A stretch of 64,000 nucleotides of DNA from Isoetes taiwanensis (Eukaryota > Streptophyta > Lycopodiopsida > Isoetales > Isoetaceae): NCBI GenBank assembly GCA_021234155.1, contig JAJEKV010000514.1, positions 99,515 to 163,514 of the forward strand, given 5' to 3'. Made by a program: the position numbers and the translations under genes. Shown here piece after piece: positions 24,042 through 37,620 of the stretch. Within the stretch, counting starts at the first letter, position 1, and the number at the start of each line of letters is the position of its first letter. The notes below the pieces were generated by a model. That model was not told the DNA's origin, ran no database searches, and saw only the letters and a list, made by a program, of their open reading frames with translations.

Positions 24042-24240
24042 AGGTAGCTACACATAACGAGCCAGAAACTTCTTGATTAGTTCATCCCAAGAAGTGGTTC
24101 CCATATTTTTCTCATAGTTTAACCATGCTCTAGCTTCATCATCCTTGAATCACTTTTCAAACTTTGAAAACTTGCATCCTTTTTGAAGCCATAGTCTAGA
24201 TAAAATCTTCAAACATCCGCAGAAAGTAATCATCATTCAT
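24042..24240 (-). pseudogene. Retrotransposon gag fragment
   Basis: The minus strand reads FKDDEARAWLNYEKNMGTTS, then WDELIKKFLARYV, the core pattern of the Retrotrans_gag family (A..W......SWDELI..FL.R). Upstream codons are broken by stops. It belongs to a different gypsy-type lineage from the chromovirus at 10-14.7 kb. No pol remains beside it. Confidence 0.6.
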
Positions 24241-25151
24241 AGTTGGTTAAAAGTAGGTAATGGAACAAGGACATTTAACTCAAATTGGTAAGGCATACTT
24301 TGGAGCGAACATTTTGAAAAGCAAGGAGGTAAGGTACTTAAACTGCAGTGTTCTGAATCTTCAGCATCCTCTAATGTTTTTTGTTCTGCCAAATTCTTTG
24401 TTTAAAAGCTATGAGTCCTTGAACGTTGGGATATGAACGTTGGCACCTGGGGGCCTGTGTTGGAACTGAATCTCGATGGATGCGAAATTGCTAGAGGTTG
24501 TCCTCCATGGTCTCCTTCTCATTCATCCCCCTGGTTGATTAAACAGGCATATGGATCAAATTCTAGAATAGGATTTAGCAAGATAGTTGTTGGCAGTCAC
24601 TTAAAAGCATTTCTAAATACATACCCAATTTGTTTTTCTTCAAGCTGATTAATCACTTTTTCTTACTATCTCATCTAATCCTTTCCTTTCTTTCTATCAG
24701 TGTATTTGAATTTGAAAACGAATTTATCTTTTGTATCGTATGAAAATGAAGTTGATTCAAGATAGGAAGGTAGGACGTTTTTCCTTTCTTTATAAGTTTA
24801 GTATGTTAATTTTGACCAATATCTTGAGTATGACTACGTAGCCATGTTTTGGTTTCTTGAAGGGCCACATCCTTGTTTTTGTTTGATGGTGTGTAACATG
24901 GGGGGCTAGGAATACTCCCTAGATTCAGTACACATGCAAAGCGTTCGCCAAAATATGCGCTCCCATCTATTATTATACATCGAAAACTACAAAAGTCAAA
25001 TTTAATAAGTAACATTCACATATTTCTAACGTGCACAATATAGCTTAATGGTTGGGTCGACATTTCATGGTACGGTGTCTTTTGGTGATGCAGCAAGAAA
25101 AAAAAGGAAAGAAAGTCTAGTCGAGAAATCAATTGATATTGGGTAACCAAA

Positions 25152-25399
25152 TTAAGATAAGATAAGATAAGATGAATTTTTACGTCCACGAGAACCCAAC
25201 GGGTTATGGGACGGCACATGCAAGGGCAACAGCCCATCTAAAACCTGGGGACTAGGCCCCATCACCAAATACAATAACCAAATATTAAAAGGCTACCAAG
25301 AATAAGATAAGATAATGCTAATGCTAGTGGTAAATTTATGCTTCTAAAATTATCTAGACATAGCCAGTCCAAGGATTGGAAGGCCATTGATCTAGAATA
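25152..25399 (-). mobile_element. 5'-truncated copy of the ORF1-only LINE (3' end)
   Basis: Nearly the whole segment matches, in reverse orientation, the ORF1 stop and 3' end at about 42605-42830, including WTGYV-stop and the 3' UTR. Its tail is a TCTTA microsatellite (plus-strand AAGATAAGATAAG at 25153-25172) instead of poly(A). A 14-bp insertion near 25370-25385 is the main difference. It ends about 110 bp before the O-methyltransferase start codon, so it may lie in that gene's former promoter. Confidence 0.8.
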
Positions 25400-25511
25400 A
25401 AAAAAAGAAAGTTGATGGAGGAACTGTGTATGTTGGGGCTTTGTTATCAGCCGAGATATGCTCAATATTTAAAGAGCAGTGTTGAGCGGGTGCTAGAGTG
25501 TGGCTTTTACA

Positions 25512-26765
<1,254 letters not shown>

Positions 26766-27439
26766 GATTCTAAATAGATATTTACTTTATTGTAGCTGTG
26801 GTTTAAATAATACCAAAGGTTATGCTATGCACATAGTTTCAAAATGATAAGTTTGGGCAAATTGCAATTGGCTTGGGCTTTGCTTTAAAGGTGAATAAAA
26901 GGATAAATCATAAATCATAGAAAAAAGGTGATGCCACAAGAAACCGTATGTGACAACTCGATTGGCCGCCTATAGCCGAACTCTTGTGATAACTTGATTG
27001 GTTAACCATTAAGAACAACTCCAACACAAGACTTAAAGTTGAGTTTTCATATGGCTTTCATTTCCTCAGCATCTAGACACGTATGGATGTCATATGATTG
27101 TTCACAAGGGGTGGCAATTCCCCTGGAACATTTTGGTATGTATCTACATAGTAAAGAATATAAACTTGTGGCCTAATTTCCATTCCGGGGAAGCTTAATT
27201 TTGAAGTATCTATGGACTAGTTAGTTTGCTAGGAGCCTTTATATCTAAGATAACCTTCTGAAATATCTCTATATTCATTTGAAAACCTCATATGAAGTTC
27301 TTGCAAAGACTACCAAAGAATGTTTGCAATCACTAGGTAGCTTCATGTTCCTCACTCGTCAAGATGTCCCTAGGGTTCTCAAGATGGTGCGCTAGATAGG
27401 TAGAAGAATCACGAACATCTAAGAAATTGCATATTTAAT
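26766..27439. other. Intergenic, nothing recognised
   Basis: Downstream flank of the O-methyltransferase relic. No ORF, splice pattern or repeat that I can name. Confidence 0.35.
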
Positions 27440-27745
27440 TTGCAACTCACTAAAGAAAATCATGATAATTGTTGAAGATAGCAAAGCTTTAGAGCAGATA
27501 TTTGACATATTACAAAATTCCAATGGACATAACCCAATGACTAGATCAGAAATTTGATACTGATGTATGTCTTATAGCATTTCTACATTTTTGTTACCAA
27601 GGCACTTATATCATGAGATCGGGTGTCAAAACAAAGATACAGATCCCTTAAATATGATCAATTGTTTGAATTTTCCAGTGAAAAAGATTGAATTGAATTA
27701 TATTTTATCATCTATGAAGCCTTCTTTTCTCTACGGGAAGAAATG
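27440..27745 (-). repeat. Inverted homologous segment, right arm
   Basis: Reverse-complement partner of 23196-23500. It is followed by degenerate repeats of GAATTGA.TT.TATTTTAT near 27685-27800. Confidence 0.65.
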
Positions 27746-27889
27746 AATTGACTTGTATTTTATTATGGGGAATTGATTTGAATTGGATTTTATCGTCCTC
27801 GGAGCCCGAATGGCCTATAGGAGTAAGAAATCTATGGTTGTGGGGAAGGGTTCCAACATGAATTTTATTTGGAATTTTGAGAGATTAAA

Positions 27890-28160
27890 AAAGAGATCTA
27901 TCTTCTATCAAGGTGCATAGAAAGCTAAAAAAGATCAACCCAGCTATTAATGTTGCCTCCTTCCCAAAGTTGATAACCCTGTCTTATTTGGAGATTGGCA
28001 TCCTATATCCTTAAATAATACATCTACAAGGTAATAGCCAGAATCTTGGCTAATAAGATGAAGAAAATTGTACATCAAAATATTAACGCATGCCAATCTG
28101 CTTTTCTATCTCGAAAAAACATTCTGGACAATTATATAGGAGTTGCAGAATGTTTACACG
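27890..28160 (+). pseudogene. L1-type reverse transcriptase fragment (fingers region)
   Basis: Frame-shifted pieces read FPKVDNPVLFGDWHPISLN and VIARILANKMKKIVHQNI, then NACQSAFLSRKNILDN. These are the conserved LIPK, RPISL and ILANR..K/QSAF blocks of plant L1 reverse transcriptases. The fragment is cut at about 28160, where a LINE of another family begins on the opposite strand. Confidence 0.75.
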
Positions 28161-28162
28161 TG

Positions 28163-28830
28163 TTAGCAAATACCATGACCAGATGTAGGCGACTTAGAAG
28201 GCATGAGCCCCAAATGCTTACCACTTTCTGGCAGTAGAGGATGTGGCGTTCTAGAGCAGTTCTTTGATGAGGTAGAAACCTGGATAAAAGCATTTGATAT
28301 GGAACTGTAGACTTGACTAAAAAAGGCTCTGTATACACATTCCAAGTCATTCCAAATAGCAAATAATATCAATGGTCTCCATATGCCCACTGCATATAGA
28401 AGCATTGGTTCCTCCAACACCCTGAACAAGTGCAACTGGCGTGACTTGTCGTAAAGCTCTACTCTATGGGAATTGTTCTGCATTGCATAGAAGGCCTTCC
28501 AGCCTGCCATCGCACGATGCCTAATACAAGCATCCCAATAAGTTGTTGTAGACTCCACCCCTAAATACTTGTATGTTTGCACCATCTACACATCTTGACC
28601 TTGGTAACTAAAGCGAGGCTATCGTGATTGCCTTGAGGATAACATGAGGAGACATTGGTTTTGGCCAGGTTGACGCGCATTCTAGTTGTCTGGTAGAAAG
28701 TACTCAAGGCATCTAGAGGTTGCTGCTTACTCATTGGAGTGTATAGTAGGAGGTCCATGTCATCAGTATATATCAGTTGCCCCATGATATGGCAGGCACC
28801 TCTTGTTGTGTGCAAGCACCTCATCTCAGG
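28163..28830 (-). pseudogene. LINE reverse transcriptase fragment, copy R
   Basis: The minus strand reads GQLIYTDDMDLLLYTPMSKQ (YxDD box, here YTDD), RMRVNLAKTNV, TYKYLGVESTTTYWDACIR and EEPMLLYAVGIW. It is the same family as 22030-22700 in opposite orientation. At least two frameshifts are present. The end at about 28163 abuts a plus-strand L1 fragment. Confidence 0.75.
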
Positions 28831-29518
28831 AGACTAGTGCCTTGCAGGCCGTCACCCCGTGTTGTACAATGAGTTATATCCCAATCGACAATCCATTCTA
28901 CCCATGCCCCTTCCCCTTCCTTCCTCGCCCCTCCCAGACCACTTGCACAGGTAAACGACGTGGATGTTCTAATACCCCTGCTACATGAATGGGATGCACT
29001 GCTCATGGCCGAACACCAGACAATACAAGTTTGTCTATGAATGCAGGTAATCTTGCTCTATCCAAAGTGCGTGAAATGGTCCGGAAGCAGATCCAGTACC
29101 ACAAAGATGCAGCAGTCCAGCCTCCGCAAATATTCCATGGCAGATATGACAGACAGCAATAACATGCCCATGCAAGAGTTCACACGTGACGTGCATCACC
29201 TACCATGACTTTACGGAAGTGCAAGGGGTCGCAACAAGCTCTAATGGGGCAACATCTTTAATTAGATACATTAAGTTCATACTTCTCAATGCATTTGCTA
29301 ATGATATAGGTGGCGAAAAATATCTAATCTTTCTGTGCATTCAACAATGGCAGATGGAGCATCATCACATATTGAAGAAGTCTAGCATGGGACGTGGAGT
29401 CATGTGCAAGCCATCTCGCAGTTGACAAGGCGACTTGTACGTATAGTTATCTTGTAGATGTCATTATCGAGTTATTTATATTCATAGCTTTGATGTATAT
29501 GGTCTCGTGGGAGGCAGT
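28831..29518. other. Intergenic, nothing recognised
   Basis: No coding region or RNA gene that I can support. The array unit begins abruptly at about 29519. Confidence 0.35.
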
Positions 29519-32286
29519 CAATTGTAGATTCAGCAAGTAACGTCTACTTACAACACTGGCTAACAGCTCTTTATGCAGGCATCTTTCATGCTGTATTTCC
29601 CCATTTCAGGGAAATAACATACCTCTAATTTATTGGTTTCTAACCAGAATGCTTCAACCGCTTTATCAGCTTAACAACATTTTACACAGGCTTCTTCCTC
29701 CCCATTTCAGGGGAATAACTTACCTCTCTAATTTATTGGTAGTCTATCTTAATGCTTTTACATAAAAGCTTAAAGCACTACCCATGCAGCCAGCACATGT
29801 GCCATGTTTACTACAACCAGTTGCCACTCATATTAGAATTAAACCACAGCACAATGTAACTAGGTCCATAACAACATTTGTGTGGATAATGCAATCCCAG
29901 TGAATCATATAAGCCTGCTCCAGCAACGTGATCTTTTTATGGCAAATGTCAAAAAATGCATATGTCTAGCCAATGGCATTATGCTACCATTTACAGATCA
30001 TGCCAATACATTTAATAAACAAGCAATTTACATCTAAGTTTAGCTAGTGTTACTTCATCATATAATAAACCATAATGGAAATAACTAAATCTAGATATTT
30101 CGTAGCCACTCTATTATCTTATAGTATTGAAAGCCAACAAATGTTACCACTGCTTAACAATCCAAAGCAAATTGACATATGGAAAAAATCAATGCACCAG
30201 TTCTTAATGAAAGAAATCTTTTAAATAGCCTCAGAAGCCCAAACCTGATTAGCTTGAATGGGATTTACGGCTCTGCCATGCCATCACATTCTTTGGCTTC
30301 ACCAGTGTGCGCAACACAGAAGAAATTCTTGTATCTTGTCGCTTTTAGCCATACTACGTGCTGCAATATGTTTCTAATGGCAACTTTCAGGGCAGCATGG
30401 GCGGATTTTTTGCAACCATACGCTTCCTAGTGGTAACATTCAGATCATTTCCATCACAAGCAGCAATAGCAATCTCTTTCGTTTATGCCAAACGATTGCA
30501 CCTTAAGCAATCCGCAAGGAAGATATATTGCCGGATCTCTTTCTCTTTACCCTAATATTTTAGGTATCTTGCCTAAAACGCCTTTTTCATTGAATATTGC
30601 ATTTTCGTCCAATTTTGCATGTCAATAAAAAATGTACATTCCTTACGTTAAAGTAAGGTTACATAGTCAACCATTAAAGTACCAATTGCCACCACATCCA
30701 TATGCTCCACCATATCCCATATATATGGTCCATCATTCAACTTATTTCACACACTTTCTTTCCCTAGGATGATAATACACGTCCAATGTTTCATATACGC
30801 TTGCTAAATTAGATGCTTCAATTATATTGTTGGTGTGCACTAGACATCCAAACTCGTACCTCATTTAATAAAAAAACCCTGCCTCCTACCGTAGGTCAGG
30901 AAGGCCTCAGAAAACATGCCAAACGTCTTGACATCACATATGGAAGCAACAAGGAGAGTAGGACCTTGTTGCAGCCAAGGCCCTACCTATCCTATATTGC
31001 CAAATTCTCCATTCTACCCATTTATTACCAGAATGTATTGAGCATATGCTACAATATTGTACAATGTCCCTCTAAAGGTTTTGAGAAAGATATTTCTGCA
31101 TGAGGGACGGTCTGAAGTAGCCAGTATGGTTTGTACATCCAGTATGGTCTACACAACAGATTTTGGATTGTGCACTTTACATTTGTCATAACTGAAAACC
31201 AGTTCCTTTATCACTGGTTGTTGACATCTGATCATCAATACTGCCATGTACATATGGACTAAAAATATCCCAATGCTTAAAATACTAGGTATCACCACAA
31301 TGTATTGAGAAAAACGAATCAAGTCTGCCATATTGTATGGTGGCCCTGGAAATAGTTGTGGAAAAGTTAATCTTTGCATAAAGCAAAGGTTTGACGACAG
31401 AGCAAATGCCCTTAATATTCTTCATTTAAACCCACCAGCTTCCAAACTCTGAAAATCCCTGGGCAAATGCCTTTTGAGGTTTTTTCTTGGCAAATGCCTT
31501 TCTACTGAATATATTACATTCTGAATGAGCAATCAGCAATAAACCTGGCTGCACATCCAAGTATGGTCTACACAGCTTCATAATCCTGTAATTGCCAACA
31601 TCCATAATCCTGTAATTGCCGACATCCACCTCCTTAACTTTGCCATTTTCCTATGAAATAAAGCTATCCAATGTTTTTGGAACAGATTTATACACATGAA
31701 CAATATCCAACCTTTGTCTAAGATATTGGTATAACCAATATACTGAGGACAAAACAAAAAACCTTTAGGTCAGGTCAACCCAAACCATTATACTTGAAAA
31801 ACAAGCATCAATAAGCAGTTCTTAAGACATACAGGTGTATATGACTTAAGACTTAGACAAGGTCATCATTTCCATATATTCAATAATGTAAAACATCTCC
31901 GAAATTTCATAACAGCAATAATACTGCCCCAATTTATGTTATGAGCAAGTAAATTACCTTTATCAATAATAGCATATCAAGTTTATCTTACAACCATTAT
32001 GACATAAATCACGTCGAGTACAAATGTAGAAACTTCACGTAATATCTTCCATCCGAAAGGCGTAAATCCAGCTACTTGTTTAAAAGAAAACAAAACAGAG
32101 AGTAGAGGACCCTGTTACCTGCAGTAGAACCAAAGGACGGTTAGCCAAGTTCATGGGTAAGAGCCTAAGCTACTAGCAAGCGTCATGGGGTCCTCTAAGG
32201 TTATCCCCCTTCAAAATGCTTGCCATCAGTAAGTACTTAAATTTATACATGGAAAATGCCCATCAATCTTACCAAATGGTATAGTA
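29519..32286. repeat. Tandem array unit 1 (about 2.77 kb)
   Basis: First of three direct copies, aligned from CAATTGTAGATTCAGC at 29519. Copies 1 and 2 are nearly identical over their full length. The unit is AT-rich, with only short ORFs. The longest shared ORFs are plus 30179-30430 (MEKINAPVLNERN...) and minus 31149-31379 (MQRLTFPQLFPG...), neither of known family. Inside it, a block with CCCCATTTCAGGG.AATAAC is itself duplicated (29600 and 29700). Confidence 0.9.
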
Positions 32287-35075
32287 CAATTGTAGATTCA
32301 GCAAGTAAGGTCTACTTACAACACTGGCTAACAGCTCTTTATGCAGGCATCTTTCATGCTGTATTTCCCCATTTCAGGGAAATAACATACCTCTAATTTA
32401 TTGGTTTCTAACCAGAATGCTTCAACCGCTTTATCAGCTTAACAACATTTTACACATGCTTCTTCCTCCCCATTTCAGGGGAATAACTTACCTCTCTAAT
32501 TTATTGGTAGTCTATCTTAATGCTTTTACATAAAAGCTTAAAACACTACCCATGCAGCCAGCACATGTGCCATGTTTACTACAACCAGTTGCCACTCATA
32601 TTAGAATTAAACCACAGCACAATGTAACTAGGTCCATAACAACATTTGTGTGGATAATGCAATCCCAAATTGAATCATATAAGCACTGCTCCCAAAGCGT
32701 GATCTTTTTATGGCAAATGTCAAAAAATGCATATGTCTAGCCAATGGCATTATGCTACCATTTACAGATCATGTCAATACATTTAATAAACAAGCAATTT
32801 ACATCTAAGTTTAGCTAGTGTTACTTCATCATATAATAAACCATAATGGAAATAACTAAATCTAGGTATTTCGTAGCCACTCTATTATCTTATAGTATTG
32901 AAAGCCAACAAATGTTACCACTGCTTAACAATCCAAAGCAAATTGACATATGGAAAAAATCAATGCACCAGTTCTTAATGAAAGAAATCTTTTAAATAGC
33001 CTCAGAAGCCCAAACCTGATTAGCTTGAATGGGATTTACGGCTCTGCCATGCCATCACATTCTTTGGCTTCACCAGTGTGCGCAACACAGAAGAAATTCT
33101 TGTATCTTGTCGCTTTTAGCCATACTACGTGTTGCAATATGCTTCTAATGGCAACTTTCAGGGCAGCATGGGCGGATTTTCTGCAACCATACGCTTCCTA
33201 GTGGTAACATTCAGATCATTTCTATCACAAGCAGCAATAGCAATCTCTTTCGTTTATGCCAAACGATTGCACCTTAAGCAATCCGCAAGGAAGATATATT
33301 GCCGGATCTCTTTCGCTTTACCCTAATATTTTAGGTATCTTGCCTAAAACGCCTTTTTCATTGAATATTGCATTTTCGTCCAATTTTGCATGTCAATAAA
33401 AAATGTACATTCCTTACGTTAAAGTAAGGTTACATAGTCAACCATTAAAGTACCAATTGCCACCACATCCATATGCTCCACCATATCCCATATATGGTCC
33501 ATCATTCAACTTATTTCACACACTTTCTTTCCCTAGGATGATAATACACGTCCAATGTTAGCATATGCAAATTTAGCTCATATACGCTTGCTAAATTAGA
33601 TGCTTCAATAATATTGTTGGTGTGCACTAGACATCCAAACTCATGCCTCATTTAATAAAAAAATCCTGCCTCCTACCGTAGGTCAGGAAGGCCTCAGAAA
33701 ACATGCCAAACGTCTTGACATCACATATGGAAGCAACAAGGAGAGTAGGACCTTGTTGCAGCCAAGGCCCTACCTATCCTATATTGCCAAATTCTCCATT
33801 CTACCCATTTATTACCAGAATGTATTGAGCATATGCTGCAATATTGTACAATGTCCCTCTAAAGGTTTTGAGAAAGATATTTCTGCATGAGGGACGGTCT
33901 GAAGTAGCCAGTATGGTTTGTACATCCAGTATGGTCTACACAACAGATTTTGGATTGTGCACTTTACATTTGTCATAACTGAAAACCAGTTCCTTTATCA
34001 CTGGTTGTTGACATCTGATCATCAATACTGCCATGTACATATGGACTAAAAATATCCCAATGCTTAAAATACTAGGTATCACCACAATGTATTGAGAAAA
34101 ACGAATCAAGTCTGCCATATTGTATGGTGGCCCTGGAAATAGTTGTGGAAAAGTTAATCTTTGCATAAAGCAAAGGTTTGACGACAGAGCAAATGCCCTT
34201 AATATCTTCTTCATTTAAACCCACCAGCTTCCAAACTCTGAAAATCCCTGGGCAAATGCCTTTTGAAGTTTTTTCTTGGCAAATGCCTTTCTACTGAATA
34301 TATTACATTCTGAATGAGCAATCAGCAATAAACCTGGCTGCACATCCAAGTATGGTCTACACAGCTTCATAATCCTGTAATTGCCAACATCCATAATCCT
34401 GTAATTGCCGACATCCAGCTCCTTAACTTTGCCATTTTCCTATGAAATAAAGCTATCCAATGTTTTTGGAACAGATTTATACACATGAACAATATCCAAC
34501 CTTTGTCTAAGATATTGGTATAACCAATATACTGAGGACAAAACAAAAAACCTTTAGGTCAGGTCAACCCAAACCATTATACTTGAAAAACAAGCATCAA
34601 TAAGCAGTTCTTAAGACATACAGGTGTATATGACTTAAGACTTAGACAAGGTCATCATTTCCATATATTCAATAATGTAAAACATCTCCGAAATTTCATA
34701 ACAGCAATAATACTGCCCCAATTTATGTTATGAGCAAGTAAATTACCTTTATCAATAATAGCATATCAAGTTTATCTTACAACCATTATGACATCGTCAC
34801 GTCAGAGTACAAATGTAGAAACTTCACGTAATATCTTCCATCCGAAAGGCGTAAATCCAGCTACTTGTTTAAAAGAAAACAAAACAGAGAGTAGAGGACC
34901 CTGTTACCTGCAGTAGAACCAAAGGACGGTTAGCCAAGTTCATGGGTAAGAGCCTAAGCTACTAGCAAGCGTCATGGGGTCCTCTAAGGTTATCCCCCTT
35001 CACACTGCTTGCAATCAGTAAGTACTTAAATTTATACATGGAAAATGCCCATCAATCTTACCAAATGGTATAGTA
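32287..35075. repeat. Tandem array unit 2 (about 2.79 kb)
   Basis: Direct copy of unit 1. It differs by a 20-bp-scale insertion near 33560 (absent in unit 1, present in unit 3), scattered substitutions and a few small indels. The minus ORF extends farther here (33936-34214) because a frame difference upstream adds MKKILRAF. No gene is recognised. Confidence 0.9.
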
Positions 35076-35929
35076 CAATTGTAGATTCAGCAAGTAAGGT
35101 CTACTTACAACACTGGCTAACAGCTCTTTATGCAGGCATCTTTCATGCTATATTTCCCCATTTCAGGGAAATAACATACCTCTAATTTATTGGTTTCTAA
35201 CCAGAATGCTTCAACCGCTTTATCAGCTTAACAACATTTTACACATGCTTCTTCCTCCCCATTTCAGGGGAATAACTTACCTCTCTAATTTATTGGTAGT
35301 CTATCTTAATGCTTTTACATAAAAGCTTAAAACACTACCCATGCAGCCAGCACATGTGCCATGTTTACTACAACCAGTTGCCACTCATATTAGAATTAAA
35401 CCACAGCACAATGTAACTAGGTCCATAACAACATTTGTGTGGATAATGCAATCCCAGTGAATCATATAAGCCTGCTCCAGCAACGTGATCTTTTTATGGC
35501 AAATGTCAAAAAATGCATATGTCTAGCCAATGGCATTATGCTACCATTTACAGATCATGTCAATACATTTAATAAACAAGCAATTTACATCTAAGTTTAG
35601 CTAGTGTTACTTCATCATATAATAAACCATAATGGAAATAACTAAATCTAGATATTTCGTAGCCACTCTATTATCTTATAGTATTGAAAGCCAACAAATG
35701 TTACCACTGCTTAACAATCCAAAGCAAATTGACATATGGAAAAAATCAATGCACCAGTTCTTAATGAAAGAAATCTTTTAAATAGCCTCAGAAGCCCAAA
35801 CCTGATTAGCTTGAATGGGATTTACGGCTCTGCCATGCCATCACATTCTTTGGCTTCATTAATGCTTATAAAATACGTAAGAAATTCTTGTATCTTGTCG
35901 CTTTTAGCCATACTACGTGCTGCAATATG

Positions 35930-36288
35930 TAGCATAATAACAGGGGGTTTTCTTTGTGTTTTTGTACGCTTTTCACTAAGGTTTTCCTATGATTTCGTGA
36001 TGTATTCAAATGGATGTACTAATGCGTACATCTAGAGTGCATCATTTCTGAGCCATTGATTTTAGCCTTTTTTTTTCCAATGGTCAACAACCAATGGCTC
36101 ACAACAAAAGCCCTTTTTTTGTGCGTGTGGTGCATAATGGTCAACAACCAATGGCTCACAACAAAAGCTCTTTTTTTGTGTGTGTGGTGCATAATGGTCA
36201 ACAACCAATGGCTCACAACAAAAGCCCTCTTTTTGTGTGTGTGGTGCATAATGGGCACATGAAGGGCTCATGTAGTGCAGTTTTCCCG
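35930..36288. mobile_element. 359-bp insertion in array unit 3
   Basis: Units 1 and 2 are continuous here (CAATATG then YTTCTAATGG), so the insertion limits are sharp. It starts TAGCATAATAACAGGGGG and ends AGTGCAGTTTTCCCG. Its first 20 bp resemble the start of the SINE-like repeat body at 18287 and 18720, which is also preceded by ATATG. No transposase, poly(A) or clear target duplication is present. Confidence 0.65.
36079..36249. repeat. 57-bp minisatellite, three copies
   Basis: Three units of 57 bp (36079, 36136, 36193), each starting AATGGTCAACAACCAATGGC and ending GTGTGGTGCAT. They differ by a few bases. Because 57 is divisible by three, all frames stay open through the array and chance repetitive ORFs result. 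Confidence 0.9.
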
Positions 36289-36780
36289 CTTCTAATGGCA
36301 ACTTTCAGGGCAGCATGGGCGGATTTTCTGCAACCATACGCTTCCTAGTGGTAACATTCAGATCATTTCTATCACAAGCAGCAATAGCAATCTCTTTCGT
36401 TTATGCCAAATGATTGCACCTTAAGCAATCCGCAAGGAAGATATATTGCTGGATCTCTTTCGCTTTACCCTAATATTTTAGGTATCTTGCCTAAAACGCC
36501 TTTTTCATTGAATATTGCATTTTCGTCCAATTTTGCATGTCAATAAAAAATGTACATTCCTTACGTTAAAGTAAGGTTACATAGTCAACCATTAAAGTAC
36601 CAATTGCCACCACATCCATATGCTCCACCATATCCCATATATGGTCCATCATTCAACACTTTCTTTCCTTAGGATGATAATACACGTCCAATGTTAGCAT
36701 ATGCAAATTTAGCTCATATACGCTTGCTAAATTAGATGCTTCAATAATATTGTTGGTGTGCACTAGACATCCACTCATGC

Positions 36781-36800
36781 AAAAAAAAAAAAAAAAAAAA
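36781..36800 (+). repeat. A20 tract at array end
   Basis: Twenty adenines directly follow the truncated third unit. Units 1 and 2 have only a short AATAAAAAAA nearby, so this tract is new. It could be a retroposition tail or slippage. Confidence 0.8.
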
Positions 36801-37169
36801 GAAACTAGTAAACCTAATTATGGCGGGTTGTTGGGTAGGTTAGGCATGCAATCATTATTAACCTTGTCCATTATACAAAGAAAGTGCATCACATGGACGA
36901 TGATAGGTACCCTCTTCTAGCGCTTGCTATGACCGAATCTCCTCATCGTTTGAAAAGGTGTTGGAAAGAGCATTGTCATGCATGGTTTGCCCATTGATTT
37001 GTCCAATAAGAACAATGCATAGTTTTTGCTATTTCTGATTCCAAGCTTTTGGAACACTATCTAGGTAGTCATTTTTTTAAAAGATATGGGATGCATATGC
37101 TTTGGTCCAAGTTAGACAGGTCATTATCATGCAAATATTAACATTAATTTGGCACAGGGACCACAAGCT
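36801..37169. other. Intergenic, nothing recognised
   Basis: Sequence between the array and the minus-strand LINE tail. No feature that I can support. Confidence 0.35.
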
Positions 37170-37175
37170 TGTTTC

Positions 37176-37620
37176 TTTTTTTTTTTTTTGGTAAGATATT
37201 TCCGATTTCATTAAGAATATAAATGATACATGTCCTTCTTGTATACAATGCTCATTGTCACCAGATAGAAAGAATTGTCACGAGAAATACAAGCAGGCAT
37301 CAAACTGAAAAACTTCCCTAAGATAATGTCCACGTACTATGGTCAAGGTTCTCAACCTCTTCTTCATCCCTTCAAGATGATATAATGCCCAGAGCAGCAA
37401 TGCCAAGAAATAGAGTACAAGGCCTCAGAGTTGCGGTTATTGAGAAAGGAAGACTTCAGGAGGTATCTTGGTAGTTTGCGACCTTTGTGTAGGCCTAGGT
37501 TGATCATCTAGGCATCCACATTTGAAGATCTATTGTGAGATCGAGTGTCCAGATCGGCATTATTACCATGTGTTATTTCATTCAGCTTTGTCTTGGACAG
37601 GGTGATTTTTACTGAAGCTC
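37176..37620 (-). mobile_element. LINE 3' end fragment (putative)
   Basis: On the minus strand the sequence ends TTCTTAATGAAATCGGAAAT and then ATCTTACC plus a 14-base A tract (plus-strand T run 37176-37189). An AATGAAAT..poly(A) end is typical of plant L1 3' UTRs. No ORF2 remnant is readable beside it, so the right limit is approximate. Confidence 0.45.

Larger units (their letters stand above)
35076..36780. repeat. Tandem array unit 3, partial and interrupted
   Basis: Third copy, ending at ...GACATCCACTCATGC and then A20. It holds about 1.35 kb of unit sequence plus a 359-bp insertion at 35930-36288. Upstream of the insertion, 35858-35880 also differs from the other copies. At some sites it matches unit 1, at others unit 2. 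Confidence 0.9.

Noticed and set aside
36019-36301. Overlapping repetitive ORFs on both strands
   Set aside because: Product of the 57-bp minisatellite, whose unit length is a multiple of three.
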